Shown here one piece after another: positions 1 through 8,787 of a stretch of DNA of 64,000 bases. Position numbers and translations under genes: made by a program. Below the pieces are notes generated by a model, which was not told where the DNA came from, searched no databases, and saw only the letters and a program-made list of their open reading frames with translations. Source of the stretch: Mycolicibacterium gadium (GTDB lineage: Bacteria > Actinomycetota > Actinomycetes > Mycobacteriales > Mycobacteriaceae); NCBI RefSeq assembly GCF_010728925.1, contig NZ_AP022608.1, positions 372,001-436,000 on the forward strand, in the 5' to 3' direction. The first letter of the stretch is position 1. Each line of letters starts with the position of its first letter.

Positions 1-163
1 ACCAGTGGGTGGCGCCCCGTCAAGGCCGGCGGGGGAAAGTCCTGCTGCGGCTGACCGCGCCGCGACGTGCTGCCCTCGGGGCGCTGCTACCGCAGCGTGA
101 GGTTTCCCAGCGCTGTGTTGCGGACTTGCGCGCACCAAGTCGTGTTGGGCCGGGTTTCCTGTC

Positions 164-955
164 TCACGTTTGTTGAAGGAATTTTTCGATCGCTGGGCCG
201 AAAGCGTTCGCCATGTCTTCAGCGTCGACGAGCTCGTAGGACATCGAGGCTTCGGCGATGACTCCTCGTGGAAGGACTTCGGCGAGGCTGTGCGCCAACT
301 GCGTGGGATGACGGGTGTCGTCGCCGGCGATGATGAGCGTCGGAGTGTCGATGCACCGGAGGTCTTCGACGGCCGCGAAGGCGCGGTCATGACCGATTGC
401 CGCTGCGGCAGCCGCGCTGTGGGCGTCAGCGCGCGGAATGGCCTCGGTGACCAGGTTGGCGATGAGCGGCTGAAGATGGGGAACGAACAGCGCCCAGGCG
501 GCGTGCAGACCGCATGAACGGGCACGCTCAGCGAAGCGATCCATCAGTTCGGTGTCTGCGGCTTTGTCCGCGTCGTCCTCAATCGCTTCAGCACTGATGA
601 CGACCGCGGACCGGGCGGTGCGGGGGTGCTGGAGGCACGTCCGCAAGGCGATTGTGCCGCCCAGGCCGGCGCCGACAAGGTGGGCGGAGGGGGCGTCGAG
701 CGCGTGCATGATCGCGATGACGTCGGCGACGTACTGATCCCATCGGTGCAACGCCGGGTCGGGGCACCGCGATGCTCCGTACCCTCGAATATCAGGCAGC
801 ACAACGCGATACCGATCAGCGAGCCGGTCGGCGAGTGGCCGCATGCTGTAGTGATCAGGCCCGCCACCGTGCAGCATGATGATCAGCTCGCCGCGGCCGA
901 CGACCTCGCCCATGAGCGGCCAACCGTCATCGCCGATGTGCAACGTGCGCACCAC
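164..955 (-). CDS. alpha/beta-hydrolase-fold protein lacking the usual catalytic serine
   Basis: The protein has the order of an alpha/beta hydrolase: a HGGG oxyanion-type motif near residues 29-32, a DIRGYGAS strand-turn and a nucleophile elbow. The elbow reads G-A-G-L-G-G (about residues 95-100) where the family has G-x-S-x-G-G, so the nucleophile position is Gly (codon GGC, one base from Ser AGC). The C-terminal region that normally carries the catalytic His has no obvious His. I chose the GTG at 955 because AGGAGGG lies about 9 bases upstream; a longer GTG start at 1006 is possible. It is divergent from the copper genes and shares their operator-bearing intergenic region. It may be a non-catalytic binder or a decaying enzyme; the substrate is unknown. 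Confidence 0.72.
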   Translation of the reverse strand: MVRTLHIGDDGWPLMGEVVGRGELIIMLHGGGPDHYSMRPLADRLADRYRVVLPDIRGYGASRCPDPALHRWDQYVADVIAIMHALDAPSAHLVGAGLGGTIALRTCLQHPRTARSAVVISAEAIEDDADKAADTELMDRFAERARSCGLHAAWALFVPHLQPLIANLVTEAIPRADAHSAAAAAAIGHDRAFAAVEDLRCIDTPTLIIAGDDTRHPTQLAHSLAEVLPRGVIAEASMSYELVDAEDMANAFGPAIEKFLQQT

Positions 956-1036
956 ACCACCGATCCCTCCTCGCTCGGGGAAGCGCGACAAGCGTCGACA
1001 CGACACCAGCGGCCCCCGGACACTGACCCTTGAAGC

Positions 1037-1053
1037 ATACCCTCAGGGGGTAT
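1037..1053. promoter_or_regulatory. CsoR-like copper operator, proximal copy 1
   Basis: The 17-base palindrome ataccctcagggggtat has ATACCC/GGGTAT half sites around a 5-base centre, the form bound by copper-sensing CsoR repressors in actinobacteria. It lies upstream of the copper chaperone gene, and a csoR gene sits in the same cluster. Assignment is by resemblance only. Confidence 0.6.
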
Positions 1054-1067
1054 ACGCTGGTGTACAC

Positions 1068-1084
1068 ATACCCGGTAGGGGTAT
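1068..1084. promoter_or_regulatory. CsoR-like copper operator, copy 2
   Basis: A second 17-base palindrome, atacccggtaggggtat, has the same half sites. It starts exactly 31 bases after the first, about three helical turns, so two CsoR tetramers could bind one DNA face. It ends 29 bases before the chaperone start codon, where it would cover the promoter. Confidence 0.6.
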
Positions 1085-1113
1085 ATGGACGAGTCGAGGA
1101 TGGGAGAGCGGTA

Positions 1114-1326
1114 ATGAGCACGAGCACGTATGCGGTCACAGGGATGACCTGCGGGCATTGCGAGCTGTCGGTGCGCGAGGAGGTCGGCGAGGTCGCCGGT
1201 GTTGAGGGCGTTGAGGTCAGCGCTAAGACCGGGACGTTGGTCGTGACGTCCAGCGGTCCCGTCGATGACGCGCAGATCCTCAACGCCGTCGGCGAGGCCG
1301 GGTACTCGGCGGTGCGGGTCGCATGA
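1114..1326 (+). CDS. copZ: copper chaperone, heavy-metal-associated domain (CopZ-like)
   Basis: This 70-residue protein is a single HMA domain with the metal-binding motif M-T-C-G-H-C near residues 9-14 and the usual beta-alpha-beta-beta-alpha-beta length. It should bind Cu(I) in the cytosol and pass it to the CPC-type ATPase encoded downstream. The start ATG at 1114 follows a GGGAGAG ribosome site; an upstream in-frame TTG at 1030 lies inside the operator region and is rejected. The stop overlaps the next start (ATGA), so the two genes are translationally coupled. Expression is probably derepressed by copper through the two upstream CsoR-like sites. Confidence 0.9.
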   Translation: MSTSTYAVTGMTCGHCELSVREEVGEVAGVEGVEVSAKTGTLVVTSSGPVDDAQILNAVGEAGYSAVRVA

Positions 1327-2294
1327 ACGCTGCGGGACGGTTGGCTGCGTTCGGTGCCGCACTGACGGTGGCGTTCACGGCTGCGTACGTCACTGCCGCG
1401 GCGGTCGTCCCCGACGCCGCGCCTGCCGCTACCCAGGCCCTCGGCGTCGACGGCGCAGCTGCTCACCGTGCGTCGACGGAGCAGGCGCCGCCGTTAGCCG
1501 CTGTGTCCGCCGATCCGCCGGGGTTGTCGCTCGCCGCAGACGGATACGTGCTCGGCTCGGTGCGCGCACCCGGTGCGCCCAATGATCGGGGCACGTTGAG
1601 CTTCGGCATTGTCGACCCGGGCGGCACACCGTTGCGGGACTACGCGACTGTGCACGACAAGCAGCTGCACCTCATCGTGGTCCGTTCCGACGGCCAGCAC
1701 TTCGCCCATGTGCACCCCAGGCTGGACCCGGCCACCGGCACGTGGTCCACGCCGTGGACGTGGACGGCCGCCGGCACCTACCGCGTGTTCGCCGACTTCC
1801 AGCCGGCCCGGGCCAGCAGCGCCAAACTGACCCTCACCCGCACCGTGGAGGTGGCCGGCGCATTCGCCCCAGTGGCGCCGAGCATCACACGCACCGCGGA
1901 TGAAGTCGCTGGTTACACCGTGAAACTCGACGGCGCACTCACCGCGGGCGTCGCCAAGCAGCTCACCGCGACAGTCACGCGCGACGGTCGGCCGGTGACG
2001 ACATTGCAGCCCTACTTGGGGGCCTATGGGCACCTCGTCGCGTTGCGTGAGGGCGACCTGGCGTATCTGCATGTGCACCCGGAGGGAGCCGAGCCGGTCC
2101 CTGGCCGCACCGGTGGGCCTGCGGTGCCGTTCGCGGCGACCGCACCTACGGCCGGTCGATACCTGCTCTACCTCGACTTCAAAGTCGACGACACCGTGCA
2201 CACCGCCACGTTCGTCGTCGACGCCGCCCCCGGCGGCCGAGCTCAGCCCGCGCCGCAACCGTCGCGCGACGCCGGCCATGCCGGCGGGCACTGA
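1323..2294 (+). CDS. membrane-anchored/secreted metal-associated protein with two His-rich beta repeats
   Basis: The 323-residue protein starts with a hydrophobic segment (about residues 6-28), so it is exported or anchored with its bulk outside. It then carries two similar halves, each with an HLxxL-type strand followed by a His motif: KQLHLIVV...FAHVHP in the first and YGHLVAL...YLHVHP in the second. The C-terminus is Pro/Ala-rich and ends in GHAGGH. Conserved His pairs on beta-sandwich repeats, with a position between a copper chaperone and a copper ATPase, suggest periplasmic copper binding. Proteins of this type are common in actinobacterial metal clusters but their exact role is not established. 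It overlaps the chaperone gene by four bases. Confidence 0.75.
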   Translation: MNAAGRLAAFGAALTVAFTAAYVTAAAVVPDAAPAATQALGVDGAAAHRASTEQAPPLAAVSADPPGLSLAADGYVLGSVRAPGAPNDRGTLSFGIVDPGGTPLRDYATVHDKQLHLIVVRSDGQHFAHVHPRLDPATGTWSTPWTWTAAGTYRVFADFQPARASSAKLTLTRTVEVAGAFAPVAPSITRTADEVAGYTVKLDGALTAGVAKQLTATVTRDGRPVTTLQPYLGAYGHLVALREGDLAYLHVHPEGAEPVPGRTGGPAVPFAATAPTAGRYLLYLDFKVDDTVHTATFVVDAAPGGRAQPAPQPSRDAGHAGGH

Positions 2295-2334
2295 CGACTT
2301 CGCCCGACCTAGACACTGAAAGGCAGTGGCTCTT

Positions 2335-4617
2335 ATGACGACATCGACACCGGTGTCCGGCCCCAGCGTGGAACTGCGCATCGGGGGAATGACCTGCGCC
2401 TCCTGCGCCAACCGCATCGAGCGCAAGCTCAACAAGCTCGACGGCGTGGCCGCGACAGTCAACTATGCGACGGAGAAGGCCACCGTCACGGTGCCTAACG
2501 GCTACGATCCGGCGCTGCTGATCGCGGAGGTGGAAAAGAGCGGCTATACCGCCGCGCTCCCGACACCGCGCACACCGCCGCCATCCGACCCATCCGTCGA
2601 CGCCCCGGACGCCGACGGTATCGGTGACCCCGACCTGGCCTCGCTGCGACACCGACTGAGGGCCTCGACTGTCCTGACGGTGCCGGTCATCTCGATGGCA
2701 ATGATCCCGGCGCTGCAGTTCACCTACTGGCAGTGGGCGTCGCTCACGCTGGCCGCACCGGTCATCGTGTGGGCAGCCTGGCCGTTCCACCGGGCCGCCT
2801 GGGCCAACCTGCGCCACGGCACCGCGACCATGGACACCCTCATTTCCCTGGGAACCGTCTCGGCGTTCCTGTGGTCGCTGTACGCACTGTTTCTGGGTAG
2901 TGCCGGCACGCCGGGCATGACGCATCCCTTCGAGTTCACCTTGGCGCCGTCGCATGGCGCCGCCAACATCTACCTCGAAGTCGCTGCCGGTGTGACCACC
3001 TTCATCCTGGCTGGCCGCTACTTCGAAAAGCGGTCAAAGCGCCAAGCCGGGGCCGCGCTGCGGGCCCTGCTCGACCTGGGCGCCAAAGACGTATCCGTCC
3101 TGCGCGACGGGGTGGAAACCAAGATTGCCATTGAGCAACTGGTGGTCGGGGATGAGTTCGTCGTGCGCCCGGGGGAGAAGATCGCCACCGATGGCGTGGT
3201 GGTGTCCGGTACCTCGGCTGTCGATGCGTCGATGCTGACCGGGGAATCGGTACCCGTGGAAGTCGCTTCCGGCGACACCGTGGTCGGTGCCACCGTCAAC
3301 GCCGGCGGTCGGCTGGTGGTGCGGGCCAGTCGGGTCGGCTCGGACACACAGCTGGCGCAAATGGCTGCGCTGGTCGAACGCGCTCAGACCGGCAAGGCCG
3401 AAGTGCAACGCCTGGCCGATCGGATCTCCGGTGTCTTCGTGCCGATCGTCATCGCGATCGCGGTGATCACCCTCGGTGCCTGGTTGGGCGCGGGGTTTTC
3501 GGTGACCGCCGCGTTCACCGCAGCGGTCGCGGTCCTGGTCATCGCGTGCCCCTGCGCACTTGGATTGGCCACCCCCACGGCCCTGCTGGTGGGCACCGGT
3601 CGCGGCGCCCAGATGGGTGTGTTGATCAAAGGTCCTGAGGTGTTGGAATCGACCCGCAAGGTCGACACCGTGGTGCTGGACAAGACAGGCACTGTCACCA
3701 CCGGCAAGATGGCCCTGGTCGACATCATCGCGGCGCCGGGAACCGAACGTGCGGAGCTGCTGCGGCTGGCCGGGGCTCTGGAGAACGCCTCCGAGCACCC
3801 CATCGCCCAAGCCGTCGCCGCCGCGGCCGCCGAGGAACTCGAAACCCTGCCTGTCCCTGAAGACTTCGCGAATGTCGAAGGCAAAGGTGTCCAGGGCGTC
3901 GTGGACGGACACGCCGTCGTCGTCGGGCGCGAAGCACTGCTGGCCGACTGGGCGCAACACCTGAGTCCGGACCTGTCGCGCGTCAAGGCCAGCGCGGAAG
4001 CGCAGGGCAAAACCGTGGTCGCGGTCGGGTGGGATGGGCAGGCTCGCGGCGTGCTCGTCATCGCCGACACCGTGAAACCGACCAGCGCACAAGCGATCTC
4101 GCAGATGCGCGACATCGGTCTGACCCCCGTGCTGCTCACCGGTGATAACGAAGCCGTCGCTCGACAGATCGCTGCCGAAGTGGGCATCGACGAGGTGATC
4201 GCTGAGGTTATGCCCGAGGGCAAGGTGGACGTCATCGCCCGCCTCCAAGCCGAAGGCAAAACGGTCGCCATGGTCGGCGACGGAGTCAACGACGCGCCCG
4301 CGCTGGCCCAGGCCGACCTCGGTCTGGCTATGGGCACCGGCACCGACGTCGCCATCGAGGCCTCCGACATCACCCTGGTGCGCGGTGACCTGCGCAGCGC
4401 CGTCGACGCGATCCGGCTGTCCCGCAGCACACTGTCGACGATCAAGACCAACCTGTTTTGGGCGTTCGCCTACAACGTCGCAGCGATACCGGTCGCGGCA
4501 CTAGGCATGCTCAACCCGATGCTCGCCGGAGCCGCGATGGCGTTCTCCAGTGTCCTCGTGGTGGGCAACAGTCTGCGCCTGCGCGGCTTCACCACCACGT
4601 CCAACACCCGCGATTAG
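2335..4617 (+). CDS. copA: copper-translocating P1B-1-type ATPase (CopA/CtpV-like)
   Basis: This 760-residue pump should export Cu(I) using ATP. In order it shows an N-terminal HMA domain with GMTCASC (Cys21, Cys24), paired membrane helices, the TGES actuator loop, the transmembrane metal site C405-P406-C407, the phosphorylated D449-KTGT loop, the SEHP nucleotide-binding motif and the GDGVND hinge at 648-653. CPC with an HMA domain marks the Cu(I)/Ag(I) class. The ATG at 2335 has AAAGG 11 bases upstream; an in-frame GTG at 2326 lies only two bases from that site and is less likely. It follows the anchored His-rich protein by 40 bases and is probably in one operon with it. It differs from the CPH-type pump downstream, so the cluster has two pump classes. 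Confidence 0.93.
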   Translation: MTTSTPVSGPSVELRIGGMTCASCANRIERKLNKLDGVAATVNYATEKATVTVPNGYDPALLIAEVEKSGYTAALPTPRTPPPSDPSVDAPDADGIGDPDLASLRHRLRASTVLTVPVISMAMIPALQFTYWQWASLTLAAPVIVWAAWPFHRAAWANLRHGTATMDTLISLGTVSAFLWSLYALFLGSAGTPGMTHPFEFTLAPSHGAANIYLEVAAGVTTFILAGRYFEKRSKRQAGAALRALLDLGAKDVSVLRDGVETKIAIEQLVVGDEFVVRPGEKIATDGVVVSGTSAVDASMLTGESVPVEVASGDTVVGATVNAGGRLVVRASRVGSDTQLAQMAALVERAQTGKAEVQRLADRISGVFVPIVIAIAVITLGAWLGAGFSVTAAFTAAVAVLVIACPCALGLATPTALLVGTGRGAQMGVLIKGPEVLESTRKVDTVVLDKTGTVTTGKMALVDIIAAPGTERAELLRLAGALENASEHPIAQAVAAAAAEELETLPVPEDFANVEGKGVQGVVDGHAVVVGREALLADWAQHLSPDLSRVKASAEAQGKTVVAVGWDGQARGVLVIADTVKPTSAQAISQMRDIGLTPVLLTGDNEAVARQIAAEVGIDEVIAEVMPEGKVDVIARLQAEGKTVAMVGDGVNDAPALAQADLGLAMGTGTDVAIEASDITLVRGDLRSAVDAIRLSRSTLSTIKTNLFWAFAYNVAAIPVAALGMLNPMLAGAAMAFSSVLVVGNSLRLRGFTTTSNTRD

Positions 4618-4643
4618 ATCACCGCCACCTCAAAGGAGACCCT

Positions 4644-4922
4644 ATGTCCGACCATCAGTTGTCCTCGTCGAGCTGCTGCTGCAGCGGCGCGTCCGTCGAG
4701 ATCGACACCTCAGCGATCGACCCGACGGCTAGGAACCTGCTCGACCTCGGCCCGCAGAACGAGACCACCTGCCCCGTGATGCCGGGGACGCCGGTGAACA
4801 AGACGGTCGCCGAGGCGGCGGGACTGTTCCGTGACTACCGCGGCCAGCGTTACTGGTTCTGCTGCAAGGGATGTGGACCACGCTTTGATCGCGACCCCGA
4901 CAAGTATGCCGGCGTCGCGTGA
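4644..4922 (+). CDS. YHS-domain metal-binding protein with CCC cluster
   Basis: This 92-residue protein has an N-terminal Ser/Cys stretch with three consecutive Cys (about residues 11-13). It is followed by a YHS-type domain: TCPVMPGTPVNK, then R-G-Q-R-Y-W-F-C-C-K-G-C and F-D-R-D-P-D-K-Y. YHS domains recur as metal-binding modules in copper and arsenic operons. The ATG at 4644 is preceded by a strong AAAGGAG site. The gene lies 26 bases after the copper ATPase gene and 70 before csoR, so it is probably part of the operon. A role as a small cytosolic metal buffer is inferred from context. Confidence 0.8.
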   Translation: MSDHQLSSSSCCCSGASVEIDTSAIDPTARNLLDLGPQNETTCPVMPGTPVNKTVAEAAGLFRDYRGQRYWFCCKGCGPRFDRDPDKYAGVA

Positions 4923-4992
4923 CCGCCATCCTGGTCGCGCGGAACGCGCCGGACACGCCAACTCCTTCACCACGACGCACAAGGAATCTGCC

Positions 4993-5322
4993 ATGACCCA
5001 CGCAGACGACACCGGGCACTGCCCGACAACAGGCTCAACCCATCACGGCTACATCACCGACAAAGTCAAATACCTCAAGCGGTTGAAGCGCATCGAAGGC
5101 CAGGCCCGCGGCATCAGCAGAATGATCGAAGAGGAGCGCTACTGCATCGACATCCTCACCCAAACCGACGCGCTCACCAAAGCCCTCCAAGGCGTCGCGC
5201 TGGCGCTGCTCGACGACCATCTCCGACACTGCGTCCGCGACGCAGCCGCCACCGGCGGACCGGCCGCCGACGCCAAACTCACCGAAGCCTCCGAAGCCAT
5301 CGCCCGCTTGGTGCGCTCGTAA
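4993..5322 (+). CDS. csoR: copper-sensing transcriptional repressor CsoR
   Basis: This 109-residue all-helical regulator belongs to the CsoR/RcnR family (DUF156). The core RLKRIEGQARGISRMIEE helix is followed by the Cu(I) ligand set Cys51, His76 and Cys80. Its 25 and 4 residue spacing equals that of M. tuberculosis CsoR (Cys36, His61, Cys65), so copper rather than nickel or formaldehyde is the expected ligand. Cu(I) binding releases CsoR from GC-rich palindromes, and two such sites lie before copZ. The N-terminal extension contains extra His and Cys. The start at 4993 has AAGGA eight bases upstream; a longer frame from 4831 overlaps the YHS gene and is rejected. Confidence 0.92.
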   Translation: MTHADDTGHCPTTGSTHHGYITDKVKYLKRLKRIEGQARGISRMIEEERYCIDILTQTDALTKALQGVALALLDDHLRHCVRDAAATGGPAADAKLTEASEAIARLVRS

Positions 5323-5398
5323 CGCCCAGTGCGGGCAGCTGCGACCCACACCGTCAATGCGCGTCGACCGATAACGCCAAGCCCCTTAAGGAAAGAAC

Positions 5399-7522
5399 AT
5401 GACACACCGCGATGACCACGGCGTCGCAACATCCCACATCACCGGACACGACGACCACCACGCGCACGACGAACACCCTGCACCCGACCCAGACACAGGC
5501 CACCGGGGGCATGAAAGTCACAGCGGCCACGGCGGCCATGGCGGTGATCACGTGGGGCAATTCCGCAAGCTGTTCTGGATCAACCTGATCATCGCCATCC
5601 CGGTCGTCGCGTTCTCAACCATGTTCGCGATGCTGCTCGGCTACGACATCCCCGACTTCCCCGGCACCCGCTGGATCGCACCCCTGCTGGGGACAGTGAT
5701 GTACGTCGTCGGCGGCCGCCCGTTCCTCACCGGTGCCGTGAGCGAAATCCGTTCCCGCAAACCAGCAATGATGCTGCTCATCGGACTGGCGATCACCGTC
5801 GCCTTCCTCGCGTCCTGGGGCGCCAGCCTGGGCCTGCTCCACCACGAGCTGGAGTTCTGGTGGGAACTGGCCCTGCTCATCGTGATCATGCTGCTCGGCC
5901 ACTGGGTCGAAATGCGCTCGCTGGCGCAGACCACCTCAGCGCTGGACTCACTGGCCGCACTGCTGCCCGACGAAGCCGAGAAGATCGACGGCGACCACAC
6001 CATCACCGTCTCGCCGTCCGACCTGCACGTCGGCGACCTCGTTGTCGTCCGACCCGGCGGCAGCATCCCCGCCGACGGCAAGATCGTCGACGGACGCGCC
6101 GACATGGACGAATCCATGGTGACCGGCGAATCCCGCCCCGTCACCCGCACCGTCGGAGACCCCGTGACAGCGGGCACCGTCGCCACCGATTCCGGACTCC
6201 GGGTCGAAATCACCGCCACCGGCGACGACACCGCCCTGGCAGGCATCCAACGCCTGGTCACCGAAGCGCAGAACTCGTCGTCGCGTGCCCAGCGCCTCGC
6301 CGACCGCGCCGCCGGCTGGCTGTTCTGGTTCGCCCTTGTCACCGCTGCCATCACCGCGGCAGCATGGACGATCGTCGGCAACCCCGACGCCTCGGTCGTA
6401 CGAGCGATCACCGTGCTCGTCATCGCCTGCCCCCACGCCCTTGGCCTGGCGATACCACTGGTCGTGTCGATCGCCACCGAACGCGCCGCCAGAGGCGGCG
6501 TCTTGATCAAAGACCGCCTAGCCCTGGAAGGGATGCGCACCGTCGACGCCGTGCTATTCGACAAAACCGGCACCCTGACCAAAGGCGAACCCACCGTCAC
6601 CGCCGTCGAGACCACCGCAGACTACGACGGCGACACCGTGCTCGCGCTCGCCGCCGCCGCCGAAACTGACAGTGAACATCCCTTAGCGCGCGCGATCGTG
6701 AAAGCCGCGCAGGACCGGCGTCTGGCCGTGCCCCGCGCCAGCGGCTTCTCGTCCTCTCCCGCCGTCGGTGTGACCGCCACAGTCGACGGGCACGAAATCC
6801 GCGTGGGCGGCCCCCGCCTACTCGAAGAAGTTGGCGCCCAGGAGATCCCTGCGGCCACCGCGTGGCGCGGCGAAGGCGCCATCATCTTGCACGTCATCCG
6901 CGACGGGGTGGTGCTCGGCGGCCTGCGTCTGGCCGACGAGATCCGCCCGGAATCGCGCGAAGCCGTCGATGCGCTGCACAAGCTCGGCGTCGAAGTCGTC
7001 ATGATCACCGGCGACGCCGAAGCCGTCGCCAACGCGGTCGGCCACGAACTCGGCATCGACCGGGTGTTCGCCGGGGTGCGCCCCGAAGACAAGGCATCGA
7101 AAGTGGCTGCGCTGCAACATGAAGGCAAAAAGGTTGCCATGGTCGGCGATGGAGTCAACGACGCCCCCGCCTTGGCGCAAGCCGACGTCGGCATCGCGAT
7201 CGGCGCGGGCACCGACGTCGCCATCGCCTCTGCTGGCGTCATCCTGGCCAGTTCCGACCCCCGCTCGGTGCTGTCGGTGATCGAACTGTCCCGCGCCAGC
7301 TACCGCAAGATGAAACAGAATCTCTGGTGGGGCGCCGGATACAACCTCATCTCCGTGCCCCTGGCTGCCGGTGTCCTGGCACCCATCGGCATCGTGCTGC
7401 CCATGTCGGTCGGCGCCATCCTCATGTCACTGTCGACGATCGTCGTAGCGCTCAACGCGCAACTTCTGCGCCGCCTCGACCTGACGCCCGAGGCCAGCAC
7501 CCGTGCCGTCCTCAACCGTTAG
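5399..7522 (+). CDS. copB: P1B-type ATPase with CPH motif (CopB-like)
   Basis: The 707-residue pump opens with about 50 residues containing more than a dozen His (HDDHHAHDEH, HRGHESHSGHGG), replacing a Cys-type HMA domain. It then has TGES, the membrane metal site C344-P345-H346, D388-KTGT, SEHPLARA and GDGVND. CPH with a His-rich tail defines the CopB/P1B-3 class, linked to copper or silver export with a different metal preference from CPC pumps. The ATG at 5399 follows AAGGAAAG. It is 76 bases after csoR, so it may be in the same operon or have its own promoter. A convergent His-rich membrane gene follows. Confidence 0.92.
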   Translation: MTHRDDHGVATSHITGHDDHHAHDEHPAPDPDTGHRGHESHSGHGGHGGDHVGQFRKLFWINLIIAIPVVAFSTMFAMLLGYDIPDFPGTRWIAPLLGTVMYVVGGRPFLTGAVSEIRSRKPAMMLLIGLAITVAFLASWGASLGLLHHELEFWWELALLIVIMLLGHWVEMRSLAQTTSALDSLAALLPDEAEKIDGDHTITVSPSDLHVGDLVVVRPGGSIPADGKIVDGRADMDESMVTGESRPVTRTVGDPVTAGTVATDSGLRVEITATGDDTALAGIQRLVTEAQNSSSRAQRLADRAAGWLFWFALVTAAITAAAWTIVGNPDASVVRAITVLVIACPHALGLAIPLVVSIATERAARGGVLIKDRLALEGMRTVDAVLFDKTGTLTKGEPTVTAVETTADYDGDTVLALAAAAETDSEHPLARAIVKAAQDRRLAVPRASGFSSSPAVGVTATVDGHEIRVGGPRLLEEVGAQEIPAATAWRGEGAIILHVIRDGVVLGGLRLADEIRPESREAVDALHKLGVEVVMITGDAEAVANAVGHELGIDRVFAGVRPEDKASKVAALQHEGKKVAMVGDGVNDAPALAQADVGIAIGAGTDVAIASAGVILASSDPRSVLSVIELSRASYRKMKQNLWWGAGYNLISVPLAAGVLAPIGIVLPMSVGAILMSLSTIVVALNAQLLRRLDLTPEASTRAVLNR

Positions 7523-7695
7523 GGGACGGTCGACCATGCGGGCACCTTGCCGACCATCGTGGGCGACGGAGAATCCCGAGCGACGGCCCTCACGCGATGC
7601 ACGATAGGCATTCCATGCCGCGTGACTTCTCCGTCGCACTGACAGGGTGGAACTACGAGGCCCAGACGCGCAGTTGGCGATTTTGCGGGCATACG

Positions 7696-8616
7696 TCAAT
7701 GCACATGGTCATGGTCTTGGTGGTCGTCTAGCGGCTCCGCCGCAGGAAGCGGCTCACTGATCGGCGCGGGCGTGGCCCCCTCAGACGCACCGCCACCGCC
7801 GGGGACGGGCGCAGGAGCTTCGACCGGTTGGACGGCCGGCGGGGGAGAGGTCGGCTCCGGATCAGGACTGTGATGGTCGTCGGCGTGTTCTGCGTCAGTT
7901 GCGTGATCATCGGATCCTGGCTTCCCAGTGGGCGCTGCAGGAGACGGCTCTGCGTGACTGTGATGGTCGTCGGTCTGTTCGGCACCGGTGGTCCCGTGGT
8001 GATGACCCACTGCTTCAGCACCGGCTGGGGCGTGGTGGCCGTGTCGCAGACCAGAGGCAGCACCCACGGTGGACGCCAGCGTGATGACCCCGATCGCGCC
8101 CATTAGCACCATGGCGCTGCCGAAGGTCGGCACCGGTTCTCCTTGCAGCCCGCGGTACCAGACCCAGCCAGCGCCCATGACAACATAAATCTGCAGCAAC
8201 AGCGCGCAAAGGTCCGCGGCTTGGATCAGTTCCGCTTCACCCGCGTGGGGACCGAACGGCGCGCCAGCAGTTCTCGACACAGACCAAAGCGCAATGACGG
8301 CAAGGTTGACCATGACGCCAAGGATCAGCACCGGGGTGGTGGTTCGTGTCAGTACTAGCCGCGCCCACAACAGTTGGAACAGCGCGATGGCCGCAAAAAA
8401 CAGGCCCGCTGGGATCCACTCCTGCCAGTGGGTGGGAACGACGGCGAAGTGGATGACAGAAGCGCCTAGTGAGGCGAGCGCGGCAAGCCGAGCCGCCAAG
8501 CGGCTGTCGGTCTTCTTCGCTGTCCTGGCGGCCACCGACTCAGAATGCCAGCGCCACCCTCGACACTGGTTGCACGAGGCCACATCTGAATACGAACGAG
8601 ATTCATTCGTCATCAA
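7696..8616 (-). CDS. five-helix membrane protein with long His/Asp/Pro-rich C-terminal tail
   Basis: The first two thirds of this 306-residue protein hold about five hydrophobic helices; one includes the segment HFAVVPTHWQEW, with His residues at membrane edges. The last 130 residues are a low-complexity tail full of GHHHG, DDHHSH, DDHHSPD and Pro/Ala stretches, ending DHQDHDHVH, a likely metal-binding tail. The N-terminus before the first helix has a Cys-x-x-Cys pair (about residues 15-18), and a later GTG could be the true start. It is convergent with copB and faces the copper cluster, so a role in copper uptake or sensing at the membrane is likely but unproven. I do not recognise the family. 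Confidence 0.65.
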   Translation of the reverse strand: MMTNESRSYSDVASCNQCRGWRWHSESVAARTAKKTDSRLAARLAALASLGASVIHFAVVPTHWQEWIPAGLFFAAIALFQLLWARLVLTRTTTPVLILGVMVNLAVIALWSVSRTAGAPFGPHAGEAELIQAADLCALLLQIYVVMGAGWVWYRGLQGEPVPTFGSAMVLMGAIGVITLASTVGAASGLRHGHHAPAGAEAVGHHHGTTGAEQTDDHHSHAEPSPAAPTGKPGSDDHATDAEHADDHHSPDPEPTSPPPAVQPVEAPAPVPGGGGASEGATPAPISEPLPAAEPLDDHQDHDHVH

Positions 8617-8787
8617 CTACTGCCGTTCTACGTAAATGAATCGGTGCGACCCTTCGTCTGCAAGTCTCAACTACCGCCGTTCGGCGATAACCAACATCGG
8701 CCCCTCCCGAGGCCTCGCCGATGCGGCGGTAGCGCACTCGCTGTTCGCGTCGGGAAAAGGCTCAGATTGTCGACGGGACTACGCGCG

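Noticed and set aside
1..54. Eighteen codons ending GGGKSCCG-stop at the left edge
   Set aside because: They could be the tail of a metal-related gene, but there is too little sequence to support a feature.
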